Of a DNA stretch of 11,772 nucleotides, positions 5,735-11,772 are shown piece by piece. The notes under the pieces are model-generated. The model was not told the origin of the DNA and ran no database searches. It saw only the letters and a list, made by a program, of their open reading frames with translations. The DNA is taken from contig DAOVQG010000133.1 of NCBI GenBank assembly GCA_030628805.1, positions 1 to 11,772 of the forward strand. The letters run 5' to 3'. Source of the stretch: JAGMDK01 sp023128695. Lineage in GTDB: Bacteria > Planctomycetota > Phycisphaerae > UBA1845 > Fen-1342. Within the stretch, counting starts at the first letter, position 1. The number at the start of each line of letters is the position of its first letter. A program made the translations under genes and the position numbers.

Positions 5735-6439
5735 ATGAGCCGCAAGCGTCTGGTTCTATTCGTGGAGGGGGAAGGTGACCAGGAAGCGGTGCCCGTTCTG
5801 GTCAAGAAGGTCCTGACCGAGATCAACGCTTGGGAGTATCTCACACTCGATGATAATGTCTTTCGCGTCGGAGGTGTCATGAACCTCACCGGCCGGAATG
5901 TGGAGAAATGGACGAATTGGCTTCAAGCCGCCGCAAAGCGTAGTAATCTGGGTGGTGTTCTGCTTTTGCTTGATGGCGATGCGAAAAAAATATCCACCGA
6001 GCAACCACAAAAGAAGGAAATGTTCTGCGCTGCAAACGTGGCTCGCCGACTTGCCGCCCAAGCACATACGGTCGGCGGTGGATCAGTTTTCTCAGTGGCT
6101 TGCGTGTTCGCCAGGCAAGAGTATGAATCATGGTTGATGGCGGGGATCGACTCGCTCCGTGGAAAACGGCTTTCTGACGGCCGACTGGGCATTTGCGAGG
6201 AGGCACCTGATCTTGAACACGACACCGATCTCAAACCGCGAGATGCCAAGAAATGGCTAGGGCAGCAGATGGACCGCGGCTACAAGGCAACAACTGATCA
6301 GAAACCATTGACGGAGTTGGTGACACTCGATTCGATACGGCAAACTAATCCGCGCTCGTTCCGACGGTTTGAACGCGCTGTCCAGGAACTCTCTGACGCG
6401 CTCAAGACGGGCGAGCACGTTGTTACACCACAAACGTGA
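5735..6439 (+). CDS. DUF4276 family protein, Toprim-like
   Basis: A 234-aa soluble protein with the DUF4276 layout. FVEGEGD near the N-terminus carries Glu11, LLLLDGD carries Asp80 and Asp82, and ARQEYESWLMAG carries Glu129/Glu131 and Trp133. The spacing of an early Glu and a later DxD matches the metal-binding pattern of Toprim folds (as in OLD nucleases and AriB-type effectors), so a nuclease or metal-dependent effector is likely. DUF4276 proteins are commonly encoded next to AAA ATPases, as here (3-nt gap). No good Shine-Dalgarno is present, which fits translational coupling. The family label rests on my reading of these motifs. The activity is inference. Confidence 0.82.
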   Translation: MSRKRLVLFVEGEGDQEAVPVLVKKVLTEINAWEYLTLDDNVFRVGGVMNLTGRNVEKWTNWLQAAAKRSNLGGVLLLLDGDAKKISTEQPQKKEMFCAANVARRLAAQAHTVGGGSVFSVACVFARQEYESWLMAGIDSLRGKRLSDGRLGICEEAPDLEHDTDLKPRDAKKWLGQQMDRGYKATTDQKPLTELVTLDSIRQTNPRSFRRFERAVQELSDALKTGEHVVTPQT

Positions 6440-6495
6440 TGTGACGAATAGCGCCCTGCCCCGGCTAAAGACGACTAAGTGAGTTGCCGTGCTCT

Positions 6496-6533
6496 CGGCC
6501 GGCACGGAGCCCGGCCGGCACGGGGGCCGGCCG
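6496..6533. repeat. GC-rich palindromic repeat
   Basis: Two direct copies of CGGCCGGCACGG (6496-6507 and 6512-6523) run into GGGCCGGCCG, so the second copy folds on the downstream CCGGCCG. It ends at the base before the endonuclease V stop codon and could act as that gene's transcription end. Similar 'GCCGGCACGGAGGCCGGCC' units are common spacers in planctomycetes (recollection). Confidence 0.55.
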
Positions 6534-7208
6534 CTACATTGCGAGCCGCGCCTTGGTCACCAACTGGTGTGCCAGCCGCGTCGGCTCGGGCAGACGGTAG
6601 CGCGTCGTCGCGGCCAGAGTCAGCCGAACGGCCCCGATCTGATCGCAGAGGTGCCCGGGGCTCACGAAGAGCGGTTTGACGCCGGTCCGCGTCCGCAGCA
6701 CCGTGCCGACCTGTTCGCCGTTGAGCAGGAGCGGTGTTCGGCCGCCCTTGAGTCTCGGCGGCAGGTCGAATGTCCCGCACAATCGCGACTTGGCGCAGCC
6801 CACCGTCGGCAACCGCAGCCACAAGCCCAAATGACAGGCCAAACCGAGCCGCCGTGGATGAGCCAGCCCCTGCGCATCGCACAGCACCACCTCCGGCGTC
6901 GCGCGGAGCTTCCGAAACGCGGCCACAACGCCGGGCAGCTCGCGGAAGCTCAGCAAGCCGGGCACATACGGGAAGCGGCAGGGCACCCGCGCGGTGCGTC
7001 GCTCGATGACAACTTCATCTTCCAGATTCCAAACGACGACCCCCGCGATCACCTTTTCGCCGTCGCGCGAGAAGGCCACGTCCGCCCCGGCGACAATCCG
7101 CGCGTTGCTGGGGACCGGCCGCGGACGGACCTGGGGTGCCAGACGTCTCTGCAAGGCGATGGCCGCGCCCGGGTCGCGTGTCCAGCGGTGCAGCGTGTCA
7201 ATCTTCAT
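6534..7208 (-). CDS. nfi: Endonuclease V (deoxyinosine 3'-endonuclease)
   Basis: A DNA repair nuclease that nicks the second phosphodiester bond 3' of deoxyinosine produced by adenine deamination. It has 224 aa, normal for the family. The catalytic and wedge motifs are in order: Asp43 in VAGADVAF, PYVPGLLSFRE with Tyr81 and Glu90, Asp111 in LCDAQGLAHPRRLGLACHLG, CAKSRLCG, the VGTVLRTRTGVKPLFVSPGH segment and EPTRLAHQL. Numbering almost coincides with the Thermotoga enzyme (Asp43, Tyr80, Glu89, Asp110). It follows the thioredoxin-like gene by 57 nt on the same strand and may share its transcript. No clear Shine-Dalgarno is visible before ATG 7208. Confidence 0.95.
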   Translation of the reverse strand: MKIDTLHRWTRDPGAAIALQRRLAPQVRPRPVPSNARIVAGADVAFSRDGEKVIAGVVVWNLEDEVVIERRTARVPCRFPYVPGLLSFRELPGVVAAFRKLRATPEVVLCDAQGLAHPRRLGLACHLGLWLRLPTVGCAKSRLCGTFDLPPRLKGGRTPLLLNGEQVGTVLRTRTGVKPLFVSPGHLCDQIGAVRLTLAATTRYRLPEPTRLAHQLVTKARLAM

Positions 7209-7265
7209 GCCGCCCGCATTTCCGCCGACGGTTTTGTTACCGTATCGCTGCGTAAATCGACCAGG

Positions 7266-8189
7266 TCAGTCATTCAATTCCTTCCACCGTTGGGCCACGG
7301 CCCGAACCTGCTCGCTGACGCGCTGGATTTCACCCTCCTTCAGCCGCTGGCTGGAGTTCTCGAAATACCGCTCCGGCTTGGGCTTCGGAACCCGACAAAT
7401 CCGCGTGACCGTCTGGTAAGCCAGATAATCAAACGGCTCGGCGTCCGCTTTCAAGTGGGACAACATCAGCTCCGCGGCCGCCGGCGTGCAGCGCTGAAGC
7501 GCTTTCGCGGCCGCCTCGTCCCCCCCCTGCCCCAGCTCCAGCAGCTTGTCAAGGGCCGTCTTCGTACCTAAAGCCACTAAGGTCTCGTACACCGCTTTGC
7601 GCACCGTAGCATTGAGCCGTTCGCGCTCCAGCAGCGCGATGACGCTCTTATCGGCGGCCTTGATGTTGTAATCACTGACGAGTTGCAAGGCCTGCCGCAG
7701 TTCGTTCGATTTGGTCTTCTCATTGTCGAACTTCGGCCTCACCTCTTCATCGAAGATCTTCTTGCCATACGCCTCGTAAACCATCTCCAGCTTTTGGGCC
7801 AGCGAGTCGGCCTGCGCGATTCCGGTGGCGGAGAGCCGCCCCAACTGTTCCCCTTCGGGGGTCATAAACGCCATCACCATGTTGGCCTGCTGCGAAAAGC
7901 CGAATTGGTCCAGGATGTTGCGATGCTGGGCCCGCGAGAGCCGGAGCGGGATGAAGTTGCGCACTCTTCTCATGACCCGCGGGTCCTTGAACGAGCGCTT
8001 CTGTTCCCGATCGAGCTGATTGTCGCGGTACCGTTCCGAGGCCAGCACGTAGACCAACAACGGGCGTTTGGCTTGTTGCGCCTCGGCGATGGCGGCGGCG
8101 GGGTCTCTCCGCCATTGGATTAAGTTGTTTTGCGCCGGCGCGAAGGATGTGGCGAATAGCAGGCTGAGCAATCCGAGTAACCGAGCCAC
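7266..8189 (-). CDS. Secreted thioredoxin-like protein with helical repeats
   Basis: A 307-aa exported protein. Residues 1-19 are a signal peptide (hydrophobic LLGLLSLLFA core, probable cleavage after APA at 17-19). Residues 25-130 look like a thioredoxin-fold domain of the 'DPAAAIAEAQQAKRPLLVYV' type. It lacks the CxxC active site: the expected place reads ASERYRD. Redox activity is therefore unlikely, and a structural or binding role is more probable. Residues 160-260 are Ala/Leu-rich helices resembling HEAT-like repeats (ALLERERLNATVRKAVYETL). The GTG start at 8189 is preceded by AGGAGG with 6-nt spacing, one of the strongest ribosome sites here. It lies downstream of tRNA-Leu on the same strand. 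Exact function unknown. Confidence 0.82.
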   Translation of the reverse strand: MARLLGLLSLLFATSFAPAQNNLIQWRRDPAAAIAEAQQAKRPLLVYVLASERYRDNQLDREQKRSFKDPRVMRRVRNFIPLRLSRAQHRNILDQFGFSQQANMVMAFMTPEGEQLGRLSATGIAQADSLAQKLEMVYEAYGKKIFDEEVRPKFDNEKTKSNELRQALQLVSDYNIKAADKSVIALLERERLNATVRKAVYETLVALGTKTALDKLLELGQGGDEAAAKALQRCTPAAAELMLSHLKADAEPFDYLAYQTVTRICRVPKPKPERYFENSSQRLKEGEIQRVSEQVRAVAQRWKELND

Positions 8190-8283
8190 GGGGCACCTCC
8201 TTTGGATTCTGTTCCGACTACCATCTATATTTTAAGCTCGAATCCGCCGCGCGGGGACAGAAAATGGGATTGTTAGGGAGGAT

Positions 8284-8367
8284 TGCCGAAGGTGGGACTC
8301 GAACCCACACTCTGTTGCCAGAACGGGATTTTGAATCCCGCGCGTCTGCCAATTCCGCCACTTCGGC
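8284..8367 (-). tRNA. tRNA-Leu (CAA)
   Basis: An 84-nt tRNA on the minus strand. Acceptor GCCGAAG (8361-8367) pairs with CTTCGGC (8285-8291), with discriminator A at 8284. The anticodon stem CGGGA/TCCCG encloses loop TTCAAAA with anticodon CAA. A long variable arm (class II) follows, and the T loop sits in GTGGGTTCGAGTCCCAC. No CCA is encoded. It reads UUG codons. Confidence 0.95.
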
Positions 8368-8401
8368 AGTCAGTAACTCAGCCCGGTCCCTGACCGCTTC
8401 T

Positions 8402-8430
8402 ATTCTCGCAAACCACATGGTCCGGGTCAA
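8402..8430 (-). promoter_or_regulatory. Putative promoter of tRNA-Leu
   Basis: On the minus strand there is a -35 TTGACC (plus 8425-8430), a 17-bp spacer and GAGAAT (plus 8402-8407). The predicted start near 8395 lies 28 nt before the tRNA 5' end. Confidence 0.4.
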
Positions 8431-8520
8431 CCGCGGTGCCGGGGGCTCCGAGGGGGGTGGGCGTCAGGAAAGTGGGTAAACCGGTGGGGTGGCCCTCCGC
8501 GGCCGCCATCGGACCGTACT

Positions 8521-8540
8521 GGCGGGCACGGAGGCCCGCC
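8521..8540. repeat. GGCGGGC hairpin repeat
   Basis: Perfect seven-pair stem GGCGGGC (8521-8527) with GCCCGCC (8534-8540) around ACGGAG, embedded in GTGGGG/CCCACC-rich flanks that extend the palindrome imperfectly to about 8480-8550. This type of 'TGGCGGGCACGGAGGCCCGCC' unit recurs between planctomycete genes (recollection). It shares the GGCACGGAG/GGGCACGGAG core with the repeat at 6496-6533. Confidence 0.55.
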
Positions 8541-8611
8541 CCACCCACTATGTTGACGCTCACCCCTCCGCGGGAGTCCCTTGGCAACGCGACTGGTTTT
8601 CCGGCAAGACC

Positions 8612-8625
8612 CGGGTAATTACCCG
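8612..8625. promoter_or_regulatory. Perfect 14-bp palindrome, possible FixJ-type site
   Basis: CGGGTAATTACCCG is identical on both strands. It lies 224 bp upstream of the FixJ-family regulator gene at 8850, in a stretch with no other gene. FixJ targets in rhizobia contain GTAATTTCC-like sequence (recalled), and GTAATTACCC resembles that. An autoregulatory site is inferred. Confidence 0.4.
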
Positions 8626-8821
8626 AATGACGGCATCGTGTTCTTCGTTAACATACACATCCTTTGGAGAGCGTTCGCAGACAGGCGTAGCTCTCAAATA
8701 GACGCGGGATCGGCACCATGCGCCGACGCACGTCGACAAGATGACACTGCCAGTGAGGTAAGCGCGAGTGGATATCGGATGTCGCTGATTCGAGCGCAGC
8801 GGCATTGATCTTGATTGTGTG

Positions 8822-8827
8822 GATAAT
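8822..8827 (+). promoter_or_regulatory. -10-like box upstream of response regulator
   Basis: GATAAT matches TATAAT at five of six bases and lies 22 bp before ATG 8850. No matching -35 box is present at normal spacing, which would fit an activator-dependent promoter. Confidence 0.25.
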
Positions 8828-8849
8828 ATGCAAAAGGGGAACCATTTCC

Positions 8850-9623
8850 ATGAAAGACGATCCAACCGTCTTCGTCATTGACCACGACGAAGCCTCCCGA
8901 AGAGACCTCCAGACCCTGCTCCGCTCCGTGGAAATTCCCGTGGAGATTTTCGCCTCGGCCCACGAATTTCTCGAAGCGGTCGATCCGTCCCGCCCGGGCT
9001 GCCTCGTGCTTGATACGCGGTTGCCCGGGATGAGCGGCCTCGAACTCCAGCAGCGTCTGGCCGACCGGCCGGTTTCACCACCCGTGATCATCATCACCAG
9101 TCACGGCGACATTCCGATGGCGGTCGAGGCGACGCGTAACGGCGCCATCGATTTCCTCGAAAAGCCGTTTCGCCAACAACTCCTCTTGGACCGCGTCTAC
9201 GAGGCGCTCGAGAAGGACGCCGCTACTCGTCGGGCTTACGCCAAACAAACTGTGCTCGAAGCTCGGGCAGCCTTGTTGACGCCTCGGGAACGTGAAGTGA
9301 TGGCGTACGTGGTGGCCGGGCTCCCGAACAAGGCCGTGGCCATGCGGATGGGGGTGACGCGCAAGGCGGTCGAAGCCTACCGGGCCCGGGTCATGCGCAA
9401 GATGGAAGCGGGCAGCCTGGCCGAACTCGTCCGCATCGACGTTATTCTTCAACAAGGCCACACCGTTCACGCCGGGCCTCATGCTCGGAGCCGTGGGGTA
9501 CGGCCGGAGCCCCGCATGTCTGCTCAGCCCACGGCAACTATGGAAGCGCTCGTGGCAACCCGATCGCCCTCGGCGACGCGCTCAGGCGTGGCCGGCCGCG
9601 GAGGCTGGCACGCTCCAATCTGA
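8850..9623 (+). CDS. FixJ/NarL-type response regulator with extended C-terminus
   Basis: A two-component transcription regulator. The receiver domain (residues 5-120) has the acidic pair Asp11/Asp13, phosphoacceptor Asp55 in VLDTRLPGMSG, Thr83 in IIITSHGDIP and Lys105 in LEKPF. A LuxR-type helix-turn-helix follows at about 145-200 (LTPREREVMAYVVAGLPNKA, then GVTRKAVEAYRARVMRKM). FixJ relatives end near residue 205. Here 257 residues are read, the last 50 being Arg/Ala/Gly/Ser-rich and unlike any domain. ATG 8850 has AAGGGGA 9 nt upstream; the in-frame 8805 start adds residues unlike a receiver N-terminus. The stop touches the btaA stop. The kinase at 399-1136 is a conceivable partner. Neighbours suggest no target gene. 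Confidence 0.9.
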   Translation: MKDDPTVFVIDHDEASRRDLQTLLRSVEIPVEIFASAHEFLEAVDPSRPGCLVLDTRLPGMSGLELQQRLADRPVSPPVIIITSHGDIPMAVEATRNGAIDFLEKPFRQQLLLDRVYEALEKDAATRRAYAKQTVLEARAALLTPREREVMAYVVAGLPNKAVAMRMGVTRKAVEAYRARVMRKMEAGSLAELVRIDVILQQGHTVHAGPHARSRGVRPEPRMSAQPTATMEALVATRSPSATRSGVAGRGGWHAPI

Positions 9624-10793
9624 TCATGAGGGCGTGTGCCCGTTCGGCTTGCTCTTGACCGTCAGGATATAGAAGCTCCCATAGGTGGTCGAGCGGTCAG
9701 TGGCGAAAAGCTGGGCGGCCAGATCGTCGTGACGTTCGACGTGCCTCAGGATCGAGGCCGGCGGGTCTAGTCGGTAGCTCCCGGAGCGATAGATCAGCGT
9801 GGCCCCGAGAGACGCGGCGCGAAGAACGCTCCGAAGCGTGCTTTCAAACATCTCCGGCGTCATCCAGTCAAAGATGTCGAGCAGGTTGAACTTGGTGATC
9901 GAACCTTCCGGCTGCGTGTCCAGGAACGGCCCGAGCCAGCCGTTGACGACCAGAACCCGCCCCAGATTGTTCCGCAAGGTCTCGAAATTCTCCTCCAGCA
10001 AATACGGCGGAACCCGGTTCCCGCGGAATCGGCCGGTCAGAACCAGACTGAGGAAGTAGTTGTCGTACGCCGGCACCTTCGTAAAGGCGTACTCGACCCG
10101 CTCCTTCACATACTCGTACATATCATGGCGGCCGTTGACGAGCCGGTATTGCTCGGGGTGCACGCCGCAGAGATAGAGCAAGGGGCGGAACATCACAAAG
10201 CGGCGGGACCAGGGTCCCCAGACTTTGGGAGCGCCGTATTTCTCGTACCACTCCCGCTGCTCTCCCAGCGTCCGCAACTCGAAGAATTCTTCGAATTGGT
10301 TCCGGCTGATGCCAAGCAGGTCCAGGAAGCGACGCAGAATCCGGCAGAACAGACCCATGCGACCGAAGTTGTAAATCCCGCGGGCGGCCATCCATAGATT
10401 CTCGTCCCAGAAGCGTTGCGAACGGGGCGAGATGTTCGGCCGGAGCTGCCGGTGGTACACCCGCGTCACCACCGCCGGGTTGCGGGCGGCGAAGATGTCG
10501 AAGAACGTGGCGTGAGCGAGCGTCTTGATCGCCGCCAGCTTGAGTTCGAGGATCGCGTTCTGAGCCGGGTTGCCGTCGATGCTGATGAGCTTCCTGGGGC
10601 TCTGGCAGAGGAAATTGAGCGGGTTGCAGCCGGCGGAACTGATCGAGATGACCGTGTCATTACCCGTTAGATTGAACGCCCGGCGGTCCATCTCGGGGTC
10701 TTCCCAGGACATATTGAAAACGATGCCGTGGAAGACCAGACGCTCCAGAACACCCCGTTGCTCAACGCTGGGCAGGTCGAGGACTTCCGGCAT
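9624..10793 (-). CDS. btaA: BtaA: AdoMet:diacylglycerol 3-amino-3-carboxypropyltransferase
   Basis: A DUF3419-family enzyme that transfers the 3-amino-3-carboxypropyl group of S-adenosylmethionine to diacylglycerol, giving diacylglycerylhomoserine, the first step of betaine lipid (DGTS) synthesis. It acts at the inner face of the membrane. It has 389 aa, close to the usual 400. Family landmarks are FNMSWEDPEMDRRAF, the AdoMet-binding ISISSAGCNPLNFL with SIDGNPAQNAILELKLAAI, NGRHDMYEYVKERVEYAF, PAYDNYF, and FNLLDIFDWMTPEMF with the second half of the fold. Its ATG at 10793 directly follows the btaB stop (0-nt gap) and has AAGGGA 5 nt upstream, so the two are translationally coupled. The downstream end abuts the convergent regulator gene without any spacer. 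Confidence 0.9.
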   Translation of the reverse strand: MPEVLDLPSVEQRGVLERLVFHGIVFNMSWEDPEMDRRAFNLTGNDTVISISSAGCNPLNFLCQSPRKLISIDGNPAQNAILELKLAAIKTLAHATFFDIFAARNPAVVTRVYHRQLRPNISPRSQRFWDENLWMAARGIYNFGRMGLFCRILRRFLDLLGISRNQFEEFFELRTLGEQREWYEKYGAPKVWGPWSRRFVMFRPLLYLCGVHPEQYRLVNGRHDMYEYVKERVEYAFTKVPAYDNYFLSLVLTGRFRGNRVPPYLLEENFETLRNNLGRVLVVNGWLGPFLDTQPEGSITKFNLLDIFDWMTPEMFESTLRSVLRAASLGATLIYRSGSYRLDPPASILRHVERHDDLAAQLFATDRSTTYGSFYILTVKSKPNGHTPS

Positions 10794-11408
10794 TCAGGTC
10801 CCTTTCCGGCCGACGGCGGTGAAGTTGTAGCCCCCCAGCCAGTAGTGCACTTCCAGCCGGTTGAAGCGCTTGCGCAGCTCATCCTCGTACGGCCGCAAGG
10901 TCTCGACGTGGTTCAGCCGCAGCCAGGTGCGCATCGCCGGCGCGAGGGGCCCCCATTTGTCAAAGCGGCCAAAGTCGAGCACCACGAGCGTTCCGCCCGG
11001 GACGAGGTGCTCGTAGGCGCGCTCGAGGGCCGCCGGCCAGGCGGGGATCATGGTCAGGCTGTAACCAAAGGAGATTGCGTCGAATTGGCGGCCCAGCGCC
11101 ATCGTTGCCGCGTCGCCTTGGACCAGCTCCACGTTGTTCCACCCGCTTCCGGCCACGCGCTTGGCGGCTTGCTTCAGCATATCCGGCGAAAAATCCAGCC
11201 CGGTCAGTCGGCCCTCCGCCGGGTCGAGGTATTCGAGCAGGTAGCGGAAGTTCAGCCCCGTCCCGCAACCGATTTCGAGCACGCGGCCGTGGGGGCGGAG
11301 AGCGAGCGCCGCGGCGGCCCGCCGGCGACCATGCAGGATCGTCCAGCGCGTCCAGTCGTAGACGTAGGCGTGAAAGCGATAGAACTGTTGAACGGCGGTA
11401 TCCGACAA
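10794..11408 (-). CDS. btaB: BtaB: diacylglycerylhomoserine N-methyltransferase
   Basis: A class I S-adenosylmethionine methyltransferase of 204 aa, normal for BtaB, which trimethylates the amino group of diacylglycerylhomoserine to give DGTS. Motif I is VLEIGCGTGLNFRYL, followed by GLDFSPDML (acidic loop), VQGDAATMAL, and LVPGGTLVVLDFGRF. The N-terminal FYRFHAYVYDWTRWTILHGRR is typical of BtaB. Start: the only initiation codon in frame is TTG at 11408, because an in-frame TGA lies six codons upstream and no ATG or GTG intervenes. No strong Shine-Dalgarno is seen (GGGAAG about 10 nt upstream). It is first in the operon with btaA, the reverse of the btaA-btaB order described in Rhodobacter. 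Confidence 0.88.
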   Translation of the reverse strand: MSDTAVQQFYRFHAYVYDWTRWTILHGRRRAAAALALRPHGRVLEIGCGTGLNFRYLLEYLDPAEGRLTGLDFSPDMLKQAAKRVAGSGWNNVELVQGDAATMALGRQFDAISFGYSLTMIPAWPAALERAYEHLVPGGTLVVLDFGRFDKWGPLAPAMRTWLRLNHVETLRPYEDELRKRFNRLEVHYWLGGYNFTAVGRKGT

Positions 11409-11685
11409 GGAGACAACTTCCCATCACCCCGTCCGACGAATCCAGGCCACAGCCATCTCCGTAGTAGTGTAGCGGCGTGGAGGCGGGCGCCAAATCACAT
11501 GTAAACGCGTAATGGGTCTCGGGTATAACCATCTTTAGTGGCATCAGGCGTCCGCGTCCCTCGAAGGACGGGTGAAGTTCTAAAAGCTCGTTCTGATTGC
11601 GGAGCGTGGTTAGTTACACATTTTGCTTACACTTCGTGGTCTTCGTGCCACTAACGCGCTGTTTCTTTGAATTTCGCAAAGGTTT
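11409..11685. other. Intergenic stretch upstream of btaB
   Basis: No convincing gene on either strand. It holds the tentative btaBA promoter and, at about 11608-11655, an A+T-richer stretch with short inverted words (GTTAGT/ACTAAC and GTGG/CCAC) that could be a weak terminator of the minus-strand gene at the window edge. Confidence 0.35.
11466..11493 (-). promoter_or_regulatory. Tentative btaBA promoter
   Basis: On the minus strand, TTGGCG (plus 11488-11493), a 16-bp spacer and TACACT (plus 11466-11471) lie about 60 bp before the btaB start. Each box matches four of six consensus bases. Confidence 0.25.
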
Positions 11686-11772
11686 TCATGCCGCGATCTC
11701 CGTAAGTCTTGCCACCGATACGTCTTGGGCCTGGAGGATGGCGGTGATGATTTGCCGGCCTCGGGCCGTCAG
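11686..11772 (-). CDS. Partial CDS: C-terminal 28 residues, unknown protein
   Basis: The minus-strand frame is open from the window edge to TGA at 11686-11688 and reads LTARGRQIITAILQAQDVSV followed by ARLTEIAA. This is a well-behaved amphipathic helical C-terminus, typical of a real protein end. The rest of the gene lies outside the window, so the family cannot be named. Its promoter and start are not visible. Confidence 0.45.
   Translation of the reverse strand: MTARGRQIITAILQAQDVSVARLTEIAA

Noticed and set aside
6489..7571. 360-codon plus-strand open frame opposite endonuclease V and the thioredoxin-like gene
   Set aside because: Arg/Pro/Gln-rich translation without motifs, spanning two real minus-strand genes and the gap between them. 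It is a composition artefact.
8671..8686. Sigma-54 promoter (TGG...GCA) upstream of the response regulator
   Set aside because: Spacing between the GG and GC elements is 9 instead of the required 10 nt, and the -24 box lacks the CAC part.
399..9623. Kinase at 399-1136 and regulator at 8850-9623 as one two-component operon
   Set aside because: They are 7.7 kb apart with many unrelated genes between. Partnership is possible by family but not shown by position.
10728..11504. 258-codon plus-strand open frame opposite btaB
   Set aside because: Antisense to a clear methyltransferase, with no motif and no ribosome site.

Overview
The window is GC-rich, densely coding bacterial DNA with many lineage-typical intergenic repeats: GGCCGGCAC-type and GGCGGGC/GCCCGCC-type hairpins, the GAGCGTAAGCGACCGG motif and AATCCGCAATC runs. 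Together with the FixJ-type regulator, the secreted thioredoxin-like protein without CxxC and the small unknown proteins, this suggests a member of the Planctomycetota or a close relative. That placement is inference from style, not from a marker gene.

Left part (1-2863) looks like an eroded accessory region. It holds the 3' half of a tRNA-Gly (minus strand) whose 5' half is missing, a sensor histidine kinase whose GAF sensor appears deleted and out of frame with the kinase module, a 66-aa small protein overlapping a 24-aa ORF, a repeat-bearing stretch with no clear gene, a 29-aa ORF running into an uncharacterised protein of about 177 aa, and a 257-bp MITE-like element with 29-bp imperfect terminal inverted repeats. 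The element carries a 41-aa minus-strand ORF with a strong Shine-Dalgarno site and a promoter/palindrome.

Middle part (2864-6439, all plus strand) has a class III (AGXT2-like) aminotransferase, then a tight three-gene set: a DUF433 protein, an AAA/ABC-type ATPase and a DUF4276 (Toprim-like) protein. The ATPase/Toprim-like pair resembles the two-component logic of OLD-, PARIS- and Gabija-type defence systems and is the best candidate here for an under-described system. Its function is inferred, not shown.

Right part (6496-11772) is more housekeeping in character. On the minus strand it has tRNA-Leu(CAA) with a plausible promoter, a secreted thioredoxin-like protein and endonuclease V. On the plus strand is a FixJ-family response regulator with a perfect 14-bp palindrome upstream. 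Convergent to it is the minus-strand btaB-btaA pair for betaine lipid (DGTS) synthesis. The regulator and btaA stop codons lie back to back in one TGATCA. The right edge cuts the C-terminal end of an unidentified minus-strand gene. No CRISPR array, rRNA or complete transposase gene was seen.
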